A stretch of 64,000 bases of DNA from Coniferiporia sulphurascens (taxonomy: Eukaryota; Basidiomycota; Agaricomycetes; Hymenochaetales; Hymenochaetaceae), in NCBI GenBank assembly GCA_002794785.1, contig NBBA01000025.1:124001-188000 (forward strand), in the 5' to 3' direction. Shown in pieces: positions 11,011 through 22,279 of the stretch. Numbering within the stretch: position 1 is the stretch's first letter; every line of letters starts with the position of its first letter. Made by a program: the position numbers and the translations under genes. The notes beneath the pieces were generated by a model. It did no database searches and was not told the DNA's origin. It saw nothing but the letters and a program-made list of their open reading frames with translations.

Positions 11011-11565
11011 GCCGAGGTATTGAGACTGGATTTTACTGTCATTAGATAGCCCATGGTCTCTTATATTATTCCCCCATTTTTCTTTATTTTTGCGTCCACT
11101 GATTGACACTGTAGACTTAGTTGTTTTGTGCCGAAGCTTTGCTTTCCATATTAGTCATGATCTGCATTATGTAATTGTAGCTAGAAAGCGGCAGCCCAGT
11201 GGTGGTGTCCCCTATCTTGTACACTCACCACTGGACTCAGTGTGATTGCCTCTGGCAAGTTAGTTTTCGTCTCACTGCGCTTGACAGGTTATGAGCCTTG
11301 CGCTCTAGCGTTGCACGATCGATCTACTTCGCCTGGCGCACATTTTGAGCCATTGCTCGTCCGATTTGGATCATAACTGAACCCTCTAGACTTCGTTTTG
11401 TCCTCTGTGTGGTTGGATAAGGTCACTGTGTTGTAGGAGGGGCTTTTGGTGTGCTTTTTGGCTTATTTGCTGTCCTGTGCCCACCCCACCTCCGCTTTTG
11501 CACCAAAATCGCTTCTTCGATATCTCAACAACCCCTGGTTCATTTTGGCTGTAACTTTGTACACC
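11011..11565. other. unassigned non-coding DNA
   Basis: About 550 bp, AT-neutral, with no repeat elsewhere in the window and no convincing ORF. It lies between the end of the LINE-A RT segment and the T-rich end of a family B LINE. It could be original host DNA or the rim of another element. Confidence 0.4.
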
Positions 11566-13090
11566 TTTTTTTTTAATTTTAAAAAAAAATTTATTATTCC
11601 TACTGAGCTACGCAATACACCTGCAGCCCTGAAGGGGCTGCCTGTAAACTACCTAACTACTGAGGTGCCCATCATTGCTCATCGAGCGAAACTGGGTGGG
11701 GTGCCTGCCTCCCAAAGGAGGCCTAGTGTGCTTATGCACCCTATTAGGGATAAAAAAGGAGAGGGGAAGAGAGAGGCATACATATCACGACTACATGAAA
11801 CCAAACCAAAACAAGATCAGGAAAATAGAGTCCCTTAGAAGTGGAAAGGAGTGGCTGCAAGTGCCATAGAAGAAACTGAGAGGAATCTGAAGGGCAGTCA
11901 AGAGTCAGGGGGAAATGGTGGGAGCATACCTGCTAGCTCCAAAAGGGCCAGGTCCATGTCCTGCATCCTGGATCCAAGCAACCTGTGCACATAGCCCCAG
12001 AGGGTGTCCAAGTCCAGGTCATCATTGGTCGGGAGTCCGTCTAATTCCATGGCCGCAAAGGCAAGGCGAACCCCCATCCTCTCAACGATCTTTGCGGGGG
12101 TGGTCCTCTGGCGCTTTCACCAAGCCGGCACCACAGCCCTGGCATACGTTGACGACCACTTACTTATATGTGTAGTTCCCTCTGTGGCATCCAACTGCCG
12201 CGAGCTCGCCCACGCATACCAACAACTCGATACCCTCTTCGGCACCATCGGTCTCAACATCGAAGCCGCCAAGACAGAGTGCCTCCACTTCCACCCCCCC
12301 GGCGACGAACTGGCTATGAAGGCTGGGACACAGCCGGGGTTCAGGTCGACCCCAACACCCTGATCCACCCCTCAATCCCCCTCCAGTGGTTGGGGATATG
12401 GTGGGACCTGGGCCTCTCCTTCAAACCCCATGTAGAGCGCATGCACTCCAAGGGACTCTCCACCCTCACCACTCTCCACATTCTAGGCAACACACAACAC
12501 GGTATTTCGGCCCTCCTCCTCTGCCGCCTATACACCTCCTGCATCCGCTCCATGCTAGCATGGGGGCACCAGTATGGTTCCACGGCCGCCACCAAAAAAC
12601 CTTGGTAAACCACCTACAGACTGTACAAAACACGGCTTGTAGATGGATTTTAGGCATCTTCAAAGGCACCTCCCCCCATTCCATGAATTTTCTTTGCTCT
12701 GTCCCCCCTCTTTCTTTCTATTTCGAATATATAAAGACCACCCATTCCCTGCGCCTATGGCGTACCCCCCACTCTATTGGCAGAAAACTTTTTAAAAATG
12801 CAGCTAATAGACCTTTTTCCCTTTCTTTGCAGGTCCGAGCCCCCCAGGTTCAACAGGTCCCAGCATACACACATCCCCCATAGACGGACCCTCTGGCCTT
12901 CACGAAGGGCCATGTCCGGTTCACCACCCCCATCACCCCAGTGAGCGCCGACACCCAGAAGTCATTCGTGGCCACCACATGCCAACTAGGCCTCACCCCC
13001 CACATACAGGTCTTCACAGATGGCTTCCACATGGACAATAAGTCGGGCTCGGCCATCTGTGCCATGCTCGGCCATACCCGACTCCAGTCA

Positions 13091-13346
13091 TCTTAAAATC
13101 TACACACATTGTGGTAGATGATGAGGTGCAGTGGTAGTAGGTCAGGCGAAGTGGGTTATCAGCATAAACCGATGTATTTCATGGTAGAGACCAGCTCTCC
13201 TTATATACATCTACCGTGAGCTACGTATACTATAACTATCATAGCTCCTATCGTATGGCATTATCATTGCATTATCATTTACTTAGTAAGAAGGTTGTTC
13301 ATATGACCATCTTTATATTTAGTTCGTTTGTTATATTTATTTAATA
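13091..13346. repeat. 256-bp dispersed insertion, copy 1
   Basis: Starts TCTTAAAATCTAC and ends TTATTTAATA. Flanks agtca (13086-13090) and ggtca (13347-13351) look like a 5-bp duplication with one transition, and removing the insert restores the RNase H sequence. Copy 2 is at 22510-22766. No ORF; weak inverted similarity of the ends (TCTTAAAAT against TATTAAATA). Could be a MITE or a short LTR. Confidence 0.75.
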
Positions 13347-14047
13347 GGTCACGATGACTGGAATCCCCCACCTGCGCTACAGCCACAGACGCTGAGGAAT
13401 TCTCTCTCGCCACAGCCCCAGGCTGGGTTGCATGCCACCTCCCGGCTCAACTGCACGTCACATCGGATATCTTCTTTCTGTCCGATTCACTGACCGCTCT
13501 CCACCTTTTCCACACCTGGGCTGCCGCCCCTGGCGCCCACCTCCTCCACATTTGGAAAGCGGGTGTGGAGACTCTCCTAGATTCGTACCCCCAACTCACC
13601 ATTCACTTCATATGGTGCCCCAGACACTCGGACATCCCCGGAAATGAATGGGCTGACAGGGAAGCTAAGCTGGCGACCGAGCTCCCTCCATCTGATCTTA
13701 AACCCTCCACCTCTACACTAAAAGAAGCCGCCATCCGCACTCTTATGGAACGATGGACGCTCTCATTAGCCCGCCCCCTAGCCTCGACTGCCAACAAATA
13801 CCTGGCAGTCCACAGCCTACCCTCATGACGACCTCGAAAGCTCCTCATGCATTTGGTTGACCACCCATGCAACGAGCTATCTGCAGTTGCTCAGGTCCTC
13901 TGCCGCACCGGTCCCTACGGGGGATACTGGCTGAGTTTTGACTCAGCCTACCGCCACAGGCATGGCCTAATCTCGCATTGCAGATGGCACAACCACCCCC
14001 CCTGGCCCGCACAGTCGACTGCCCACATACTCGGCGGCTGTAGTACC

Positions 14048-14608
14048 TGTTAAGCTCAACAGTTACGCGGTGATTGACGTTGGGGCTTCCTGATTGTCGG
14101 AACTGATGGTACAGCAACGGGGCTTCCTAGATGTCGTAAGTTGAAGGTGATCGTCGGTGGGGCTTCCTGATCGACGATGTAGACACAGTAGGCTTCCTAT
14201 AAGGAGTCGGGTTACGACGAAGCGACTAGTGGCACACTGGCACACAGTAGACTGGTGGTAGCAGATAATGGGCTTGTATGAATGAAGAGCACAAGCTTAG
14301 GGCTTGTGCTACTGAAGTTACATGCTTATATGGTACTCTATGTGTTTACTACTGTAGCAGCCTGTATAGGGTAGTTTGCCAGACTATCGAAGGTCATGGA
14401 AACCCAAGGAATACCTTGGTAATACAAGTAGAGGTATCAGTAAGCAAAGCACGTCATCATGGTGCAATAAGGCGTCATCATGGTGTTGTATGGCGCAAGG
14501 CGAATAAGGATGAGTAAGGCAGAGAAATGGGGGAGTTGCGCTGACTGATGATGACGAAAAGGAAGTGAGTCAGCACATTAGGATGAAAAGTAAAGGAAAA
14601 TTGTAACA
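14048..14608 (+). repeat. solo LTR, TSD gtacc
   Basis: 561 bp, ends TGTTAAG...TTGTAACA, perfect 5-bp duplication gtacc (14043-14047 and 14609-14613). The LINE C-terminal coding sequence is continuous across it. Inside are repeated GGCTTCCT blocks near the 5' end, a 9-bp inverted repeat (agcacaagc...gcttgtgct, 14288-14310) and a TTATATG box. No internal retrotransposon region is present, so it is the product of LTR-LTR recombination. Confidence 0.9.
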
Positions 14609-15976
14609 GTACCTTCCACCCATGGATATGGCACGTGTGGCCACCCTGGGACCCTCTCCCAGCCCACCACTCAGAATGGGCTGACGAAAACTGCCTCCCG
14701 GTTTTGCACCGCTGGCTAAAGCTGACAGGGCATCTTAACCGCCTCTCTGACCACGCCACAGGCGCCATCCGGCTTTCATTTGCCACAATGGACCTTGACG
14801 GCCACCCTACCAACAAAGATATGGACCTGGACCTCCTAAGGGAATACATGTGTTGTATGCTCGGACCCCGAACTCGGGACTCGGACCCAGCCCTTTTGGA
14901 GCTAACAGGTACACTCCCCCCCTTTCCATCTGACTAACGCCTGCCTTTCGAATTCCCCATGATACATCTTGGCTGGCGCTCTTGCCCCCCCTTTCCACTT
15001 CTAAGCTTCTTACCCTAACCTGCCCTCACCAGTTCAGTTTGTTCGTAGCAATATGTATCCCTCCCTCTTTGTCGGTTTCTTACTAAATAGGGGCTCTTCA
15101 CACTTCGGCACCCCTTGGGGAGCAGAGCCCCCGCCCAGTTTTGTGCAATGCGCAATGACGGGTGCCTCTGTTGTTATGTAGTTAGGGCCCCCTCTTTGGG
15201 GGGGCAGCTTGTAATTATGTAATACTGCAGGAATAATTTAAAAAAAAAAAAAAAAAAAAAGAAAAAGGCAAGGCGAATTACCCCAGCTGTGCAGTTGGAC
15301 ATTTGGTTGAGGTGGCCTGTCAGGCATAGCCAGTGCCTTAAGACCAGGAGGTGGTTTTCATCCACCCATTCAGTATGGTGGACTGGGAGGGGGTCGCTCT
15401 TTGGCCAGACACATTGTATCCAGGGCTGGAAGGTTTTGCATCCACCTAGGATATGGGAGGTTGACTGTGCCGGCCAGGGTGGGTGGTTGTGCCACCTGCA
15501 ATGGGAGATCAGGCCATGTCTGTGCCGGTAGGTTGAGTCGAAGCTCAGCCAGTATCCCCCATAGGGACCGGCACGACAGAGGACCTGTGCCACAGCAGTG
15601 AGCTCAGAGCGGGGGTGGTTGGTCAAGACAGTTCGGATCTTCCATGGTCGACAAGTTGGGGGTTCTCGCCATGCTCATACCGGCCCATCACCCTTGAGGA
15701 GACCCTAGGGAAACTCCTCAAAAAGATTATTGCTAACCAGCTCCAATTCCTCGCCAACACAAGGGACTGGTTGCCACCTAACCAATATGGGGGGCATCAA
15801 GGCCACTCAGTCTATGACACCACCCAACACCTTCTACAGATTGTGGAGCATGCCCACTCGGAGGGCCTCGTACAGGCCGCGCAAAACATGGCCTGCCACT
15901 GGATTTTGGGTGTCTTCAAAGGTGCCTCCCCCCATTCAACAAATTTTCTTTGCTCAGTTCCCCCTCTTTCTTTCTA

Positions 15977-15980
<4 letters not shown>

Positions 15981-16020
<40 letters not shown>

Positions 16021-17548
16021 CTTCAGTATTACATAATTACAAGCTGCCCCCCTGAAGGGGGGGCCCTAACTACATAACAACAGAGGCACCCGTCATTGTG
16101 CAATGCACAAAACTGGGCAGGGGCCCTGCTCCCTGAAGGGTGCCAAGGTGTGGAGGGCCCCTATTAGTACAAAGCCGAGGAAGAGGGAGGAATACATATC
16201 ACTACGACAATACCAAACAGACAATTGCAGGCAAAGGAGGTAGCTTAGAATGGTGAATGGGAGGGTGAGAGCACCAGCCGGGACATATGATTAGGATTCC
16301 GAAAGGCAATCACAGGTCAGAGAGAAAGGGTGGGAGTGTACCTGAGAGCTCCAAGAGAGCCGGGTCCGAGTCCTTGGTACGGGGTCCGAGCATATGACGC
16401 ATGTAGTCCCTAAGGAGGTCCAGGTCCATGTCCTTGTCAGTGGGGTAGCTGTCTAGTTCCATCACAGCGAAAGCCAGGCGAATGGTGCCTGCGATTCTGT
16501 CTGAGAGGCGGTTCAGGTGCCCTGTCAGCCTAAGCCAACGGCACAGAACTGGGATAAGGTTTTCGTCAGCCCACTCTGAGTGGTGGACTGGGAGGGGGGT
16601 TTTGGCAGGCCATATGCATCGGATCCAGGGCTGGAAAGTGGTGCACCCACCGAGTATGTGGGCAGTCATCTGCACGGGCCATGGAGGGTGGTTATGCCAC
16701 CTGCAGTGGGAGATCAGGCCATGCCTGCATAGGTAGGCTGAGTCAAAGCTTAGCCAGTAGCCCCCATAGGGACTGGCGCAACAGAGGACTTGTGCTACTG
16801 CAGAGAGGTGGTGGCGAGGGTGGTCTGCAGAGTGGGTGAGCAGCTTCTGTGGGCGCCAGGAGGGGATGCCGTGTATGGCCAAGTATTTATCAGCAGTGGA
16901 GGCTAGAGGGCGGGCCAGGGATAGTGTCCACCGTTCAACCAGAGTCTTGGTGGCCACTTCTTTTAGGGTGGATATGGAGGGCGCAAGTTGTGAGGGGGAG
17001 CTCCGTGGCTAGTTTTGCTTCGTCATCAGCCCATTCATTTCCAGGGACATCCGAGTGACCCGGGCACCACACAAAATGGATGGTGAGACCTGGATGCGAG
17101 TCCAGAAGCGTCTCGACCCCCACCTTCCAAAGGTGGAGGAGATGGGCGCCTGGAACGGCGGCCCAGCTGCGGAAGAGGTTGAGTGCCGTCAGCGAATCGG
17201 ACAAAAAGAACAGGTCCGATGCAACAGGCAGATGTGTGCAGAGGTGGTGCGCGGCCCAGCCAGGGGCGGTGGCGAGAGAAAAGATTTCGGTGTCCATGGC
17301 TGTGGTGCAGGTGGGGGAGGCGAGTCAGCGAACCTGGAGTTTGGTTCGGCCGAGCATAGCGCAGATGGCGGATCCCGAGGCTGTTCCGATGTGAGAGCCA
17401 TCCATAAAGACCTGGAGGTGGTGGGTGGTGCTGAGGTCTATTGCGGCTTGCACGAACTCTTTGCACATGTCACCTGTGACCAGGAGGGAGGGGAGGGTGA
17501 AGGTGACCTGTCCACCTGTAAAGGCCAGGGGGTCCGTCCAGGGGGGGT
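15981..17548 (-). mobile_element. 5'-truncated LINE subfamily A3 with 18-bp TSD
   Basis: Inserted in reverse orientation. The duplication CCTCTTTCTTTCTATTTT is at 15963-15980 and 17549-17566. Its tail is the ATT-repeat run starting at 15981, followed by the family A type 3' UTR hairpin. Homology begins at the WTDPLAF region before RNase H. Confidence 0.9.
16310..17548 (-). pseudogene. LINE-A3 ORF2: RNase H and C-terminal domain
   Basis: RNase H residues visible: aspartate of FMDGSHIG, glutamate of DTEIFSL, LSDSLTAL, CPGHSDV and NEWADDEAK. Breaks: a TGA before LASPTC (CGA-type) near 17327 and a frameshift near 16985 (ELPLTTCAL). The last 215 aa are open: HCRWHNHPPWPVQM, HILGGCTTFQPWI, ending LPPFLSDL with the stop at 16310-16312. 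Confidence 0.82.
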
Positions 17549-17686
17549 CCTCTTTCTTTCTATTTTGAATATATAAAGACCACCCATTCCCTGCGCCTTT
17601 GGTGCACCCCTCACTCTATTGGCCATAAACTTTTTAAAAATGTAGCTAATAGACCCTTTTCCCTTTCTCTGCAGGTCTGAGCCCCC

Positions 17687-18246
17687 TGTTAAGCTCAACG
17701 GTTACGCGGTGATCGATGTCGGGGCTTCCTGATCGGCGATATTGGTGGTATGGCAACGGGGCTTCCTAGATGTCGTAAGTCGAAGGCGATCGTCGACGGG
17801 GCTTCCTGATCGACGAGGTGGACGTGGTAGGCTTCTTAGAACGTGTCGGGTTACGACGAAGCAACTGGTGGTCAAGTGGCACACAGTAAACTGGTGATAG
17901 CAGATAATGGGCTTGTATGAACGAAGAGCACAAGCTTAGGGCTTGTGCTACTGAAGTTACATGCTTATATGCTATTCTATGTGTTTGCTACTGTAGCGAC
18001 TTGGTTAGGTATGTTTACCAGACTATGGAAGGTCATGGAACTCAAGGGAATGCCTTGGTAATACAAGTACGGTGATCAGTAAGCAAAGCACGTCATGATG
18101 GTGCAAGAAGGCGTCATCATGGTGTCTTATGGCGCAAGGCGAATAAGGGATGAGTAAGGCAGAGAAATGGGGGGGTTGCGCTGACTGATGATGACGAAGA
18201 GGAAGTGAGTCAGCGCAGGAGGAGGAAGTAAAGGAAAATTGTAACA
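17687..18246 (+). repeat. solo LTR without matching TSD
   Basis: 560 bp of the same LTR family, with intact TGTTAAG and TTGTAACA ends. Left flank ends ccccc and right flank begins gtccc. The flanks correspond to LINE-A positions about 250 bp apart. Recombination between two LTR copies at different sites, or a local deletion, fits better than simple solo formation. Confidence 0.85.
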
Positions 18247-19255
18247 GTCCCCCACCTGCGCCACCACCATGGATGCTGAGGAATTCTCCCTCGCTACAGC
18301 TCTGGGCTGGGTCACGCACCGCCTCCCAGCACAACTGCATGTCACATCAGACATCTTCTTCTTGTCTGATTCGCTGACTGCAATACACCTTTTCCATACA
18401 TGGGCCGCCACTCCTGGGGCCCACCTCCTACACATCTGGAAAGTGGGTGTGGAGACTCTGCTGGACTCATACCCCCAGATCACCATTCACTTCATATGGT
18501 GTCCTGGACACTTGGACATTCCTGGGAATGAATGGGCTGACATGGAGGCGAAACTGGCAACAGAGCTTCCCCCATCCAACCTTAAACCCTCCACCTCTGC
18601 ACTTAAAGAGGTCACTGTCCGCACCCTCATGGACTGGTGGACCCTCTTGCTCGCCCACCCTCTCGCCTCTACCACAGACAAATACCTCGCGGTACATGGC
18701 ACCCCCTCCCACTGACCCAGAAAGCTGCTACTGCACTTGGTTGACCACCCCCAAAGCGAGCTATCAGCAGTCGCTCAGGTCCTCTGTCACGCCGGTCCCT
18801 ACAGGGGTTACTGGCTGAGCTTCGACTCAGCCTACCGATGCAGACATGGCTTGATCTCGCACTGCAGGTGGCATAACCACCCCCCCTGGCCTGTGCAGTC
18901 GACCACCCACATCTTAGGTGGCTGTAGCACCTTCCATCTGTGGATACAACATGTATGGCCACCTCGGGACCCCCTCCCAGTCCACCACTCCGAGTGGGCT
19001 GATGAACACCAACTCCCGGTTTTGTGCCATTGGCTTAAGCTGATGGGGCACCTAAACCGCCTCTCTGACCACACTGTGGGCGCCATCAGGCTCTCTTTTG
19101 CCACAATGGACCTAGACGGCCACCCAACTGACAAGAATATGGACCTGGACCTCCTATGGGAATACATGTGTCGTATGCTTGGACCTAGAACCTGGGACTT
19201 GGACCCAGCCCTTTTGGAGCTATCAGGTACACTCCCTCCCTTTCCTTCTGATTAG
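18247..19255 (+). pseudogene. LINE-A ORF2: RNase H remainder and C-terminal domain
   Basis: Reads PTCATTMDAEEFSL, LSDSLTAIHL, CPGHLDIPGNEWADMEAK, then one TGA at 18713-18715 (SH-stop-PRK; CGA in the family), then open for the C-terminal domain to the stop at 19253-19255. No frameshift. Confidence 0.82.
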
Positions 19256-19567
19256 TGCCCATCTTTTGGATTCCTCTTGATACATCTCGGCCGGCGCTCA
19301 TGCCCTCCCTTTCCACTTCTAAGCTTCTTACTTTAACCTGCCCTTGCCCACTTGGTTTGTTCATAGCGATATGTATCCCTCCTTCTCCAGTTTCTCCTGT
19401 TAAATAGGGGCTCTTCACACTTTGGCACCCCTTGGAGAGCAGAGCCCCCGCCCAGTTTTGTGCAGTGTGTGATGATGGGCGCCTCCATTGTTATGTAGTT
19501 AGGGCCACCCCTTCGGGGGGGCAGCTTGTAATTATGTAATACTGCAGGAATAATTTAAAAAAAAAAA

Positions 19568-21781
19568 GTGCACCCCCAACTCCTCCACCGACAATTGTTG
19601 GAGCTCGGCTGTGTGCCGGACATGGCCGCCTGGTGCCTCTCCTTCATGACAGACTGGCAGGTCGCCATTGCCTTCGACAGCACCACCCTCCCCACTGCCC
19701 CTAAACCTGACCTCAGCACCCCCCAAGGATCGCCCATCTCCCCCATCCTGTTGACAATATTTGCAGGTGTGGTCCTCTGGCGCTTCCACCAAGCTGGCAC
19801 CACCACCCTGGCATATGTTGACGACCATTTACTTATTTGCGTAGGTCTGTCCGTGGCATCCAACTGCTGTGCTCTTGCCCACACCTACCACCAACTTGAC
19901 ACCCTCTTCGGCACTATCGGTCTCAACATCGAAGCCGCCAAGACTGAGTGCCTCCACTTTCACCCCCCTTGGTGGCGCACTGGCTACAATGGCTGGGACA
20001 CTGCCAGTGTGCAGGTCGACCCCAACACCCTGATCCACCCCTCAATTCCACTTCAATGGTTGGGGATATGGTGGGACCCAGGCCTCTCATTCAAGCCCCA
20101 TGTTGAGTGAATGTGCTCCAAGGGGCCCTCCACCCTCGCCACCCTCCACATTCTAGGGAACACCCAATGCAGCATTTCGGCCCTCCTCTGCCACCACCTG
20201 TACACCTCCTGTGTCTGCTCCATCCTGTCATGGGGGGCACCAGTCTGGTACCATGGCCGCCACCAAAAAACCCTGGTAAACCACCTCCAGGCCGTGCAAA
20301 ACATGGCCTGCCACTGGATTCTGGGTGTCTTCAAAGGCGCCTCCCCCCATTCCACAAACTTTCTTTGCTCCGTTCCCCCTCTCTCTTTCTATTTTGAATA
20401 TATAAAGACTGCCCATTCTCTGCATCTCTGGCACACCCTTCACTCCATTGGCTGTAAACTTTTAAAAAATGTAGCTAATAGACCCTTCTCCCTTTCCTTG
20501 CAGGTCCGAGCCCCCTGGGTTCAACAGGTCCCTGCATACACACATCCCCCATGGACAGACCCCCTGGCCTTCACCAACGGCCAAGTCCACTTCACCACCC
20601 CCATCACCCCAGTCAGCGCGGACACTTGCAAACAATTCGTGAGCGCCACACGGGCCCTAGGCTCCACCCACCATGTCCAGGTATTCATGGACAGCTCCCA
20701 CATCAATGACAAGTTGGGCTCTGCCATCTGCACAATGCTGGGCCCCACCCGCCTCCAGTCACGCCGACTGGAGTCCCCCACCTGCGCCACCACCACGGAT
20801 GCCAAGGAGTTCTCCCTCGCCATGGCCCTGGGCTGGGTAGCGCACTGCCTCCCAGCACAACTGCGTGTTGCATCGGATATCTTCTTTCTGTCCAATTTGC
20901 TGACTGCCCTCCACCTCTTCTGCACTTGGGCCGCTGCCCCTGGCGCCCACCTCCTTCACATCTGGAAAGCTGGGGTGGAGACTCTGCTGGACTCGTACCC
21001 CCAGCTCACCATTCATTTCGCCTGGTGCCCCGGTCACTCGGACATCCCTGGCAATGAATGGGCTGACATGGAAGCGAAACTGGTGACAGAGCTCCCTCCA
21101 TCCGACCTAAAGCCCTCCACCTCCATGCTAAAGGAAGTCGCTGTCCGCACCCTCATGAACCAGTGGACATTCTTGCTCACCTGACCACTTGCCTCAACCA
21201 CTGACAAATACTTGGTGGTACACGGTCTCCCTTCCCGCCGACCTAGAAAGCTGCTCATGCATTCGGTTGACCACCCATGCAATGAGCTATCGGCAGTCGC
21301 TCAGGTTCTCTGTCATGCCGGTCCCTATGGGGGCTACTGGCTGAGTTTTGACTCAGCCTACCAGCGCAGACATGGCCTTATCTCACACTGTAGATGGCAC
21401 AACCACCCCCCCTGGCCCATGCAGTCAACCACCCATATCTTAGGCAGCTGTAGCACCTTCCACTCATGGATCCGACATGTATGGCCGCCTTGGGACCCTC
21501 TCCCAGTCCACCACTCAGAGTGGGCTGATGAAAACCGCCTCCTGGTTTTGCGCCATTGGCTTAGGCTGATGGGGCACCTAAACCACCTTTCCAACTGGAC
21601 CTCTGGCACCATCCGGCTCGCCTTTGCCATGATGGACCTTGACGGCCACCCAACTGATGAAGATATGGACTTGGACCTCCTAAGGGACTACATGTGTCAT
21701 ATGCTCAGACCCTGAACCCAGGACTCGGACCCAGCCCTTTTGGAGCTTTCAGGTACACTTCCGCCTTTTCCTCTGGTTTAA
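19568..21781 (+). pseudogene. LINE-A ORF2: RT palm, thumb, RNase H, C-terminal domain
   Basis: One reading frame over 2.2 kb. RT motifs STPQGSPISPIL (glycine of GTPQG changed to serine) and AYVDDHLLICVG; RNase H FMDSSHI (G to S), AKEFSL, LSNLLTAL (D to N) and CPGHSDIPGNEWADMEAK. In-frame stops: TGA at 20108-20110, TGA at 21182-21184 and TGA at 21713-21715 (CGA at 25399 in a paralogue). Final stop 21779-21781. The two RNase H catalytic changes mean it was inactive apart from the stops. Confidence 0.82.
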
Positions 21782-22101
21782 TGCCTGCCTTTTGAATTCC
21801 CATGAATACATCCCAGCCGGCACTCTCACCATCCCCTTTCCACTTCTAAGCTTCTTATTTTACCTGCCCTTGTCCGCTTGGTTTGTTCATAGCAATATGT
21901 ATTCCTCCTTCTCCCCCCTTTCTTACTAAATAGGGGCTCTTCACACTTCGGCACCCTTCGGGGAGCAGAGCCCCTGCCCAGTTTTGTGTGATGCACGATG
22001 ATGGGCGCCTCCATTGTTATGTAGTTAGGGCCCCCCCTTCAGGGGGGCAGCTTGTAATTATGTAATACTGCAGGAATAATTTAAAAAAAAAAAAAAAAAA
22101 A

Positions 22102-22279
22102 TAGGGTGTGTAAGTACACTAGGCCTCCCTCAGGAGGCATGTGCCCTGCCCAGTTTCACTTGATGAGTGATGACAGGTGCCTCAGTAGTTAAGTAGTTTA
22201 CAGGCGGCCCCTTCGGGGCTGCAGGTGTATTACATAGCTCAGTAGGAATAATAAATTTTTAAAAAAAAATTTTAAAAAA
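22102..22279 (+). mobile_element. LINE family B 3' UTR fragment
   Basis: Matches the last ~175 bp of family B (cactaggcctccctcagg, then TTTACAGGCGGCCCC and an A-tail at 22262-22279). It begins straight after the A-tail of the preceding LINE-A. No TSD found. Confidence 0.75.
22204..22222 (+). promoter_or_regulatory. terminal 3' UTR stem-loop of LINE family B
   Basis: Eight-pair stem (one G-T pair) with a TTC loop, the same size and place as the family A hairpin although the stem bases differ. Copies also near 22980 and inverted near 11630 and 23910. Downstream, family B reads gtattacatagctcagtagg where family A reads ttatgtaatactgcagg. Confidence 0.6.

Larger units (their letters stand above)
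12071..14937 (+). pseudogene. LINE-A ORF2: RT second half, RNase H, C-terminal domain
   Basis: Reads PILSTIFAGVVLWRF and AYVDDHLLIC, then loses frame after HFHPP (near 12300), shifts again near 12565 where a G is missing from a G-run, and has TAG at 12881-12883 (TGG in paralogues). After the 256-bp insert, RNase H continues from PTCATATDAEEFSL to the histidine motif (CPRHSDI) and NEWADREAK, with TGA at 13826-13828. After the LTR the C-terminal domain ends at 14935-14937. Catalytic residues are mostly readable but no single frame is intact. Confidence 0.8.
12071..15263 (+). mobile_element. 5'-truncated LINE-A inserted in family B, carrying a 256-bp insert and a solo LTR
   Basis: Starts in RT motif B (PILSTIFAG) and ends in a family A 3' UTR and a long A-tail (about 15238-15263). 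The 14-bp duplication is partly within A residues. The 256-bp repeat at 13091-13346 and the solo LTR at 14048-14608 are younger because they interrupt it. Confidence 0.85.
11566..15662 (-). mobile_element. LINE family B, 5'-truncated, split by a LINE-A insertion
   Basis: Pieces 11566-12070 and 15264-15662 join across a duplication of aaaggcaaggcgaa (12057-12070 and 15264-15277). The A-tail appears as the T-run at 11566. The family B 3' UTR hairpin has the loop GAA on this strand. ORF2 C-terminus ends at 11898-11900. The second piece encodes HILGGCKTFQPWI and HTEWVDENHLL, close to the larger family B copy at 32178-35187. Confidence 0.82.
15872..19567 (+). mobile_element. LINE-A insertion (RT end to 3' end) with nested A3 LINE and solo LTR
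   Basis: Starts at QAAQNMACHWILG in the thumb-side part of ORF2 and ends in a family A 3' UTR and A-tail (19557-19567). It is interrupted by an A3 LINE (15981-17548) and by a solo LTR (17687-18246). About 250 bp of LINE (the AYTHPPWTD to FMDGS region) is missing at the LTR. Confidence 0.75.
15663..22101 (+). mobile_element. LINE-A copy (RT to 3' end) hosting a younger LINE-A
   Basis: Pieces 15663-15871 and 19568-22101. Left piece is RT from FSPCSYRPITLEETLGK to EGLV; right piece resumes at VHPQLLHRQLLELG, about 50 nt further on in the LINE. The insert between them therefore lacks a duplication and seems to have removed about 50 bp of target. A-tail 22081-22101. Confidence 0.72.

Noticed and set aside
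13091..13346. Typical MITE with clear terminal inverted repeats
   Set aside because: The ends show only weak inversion; classification left open.
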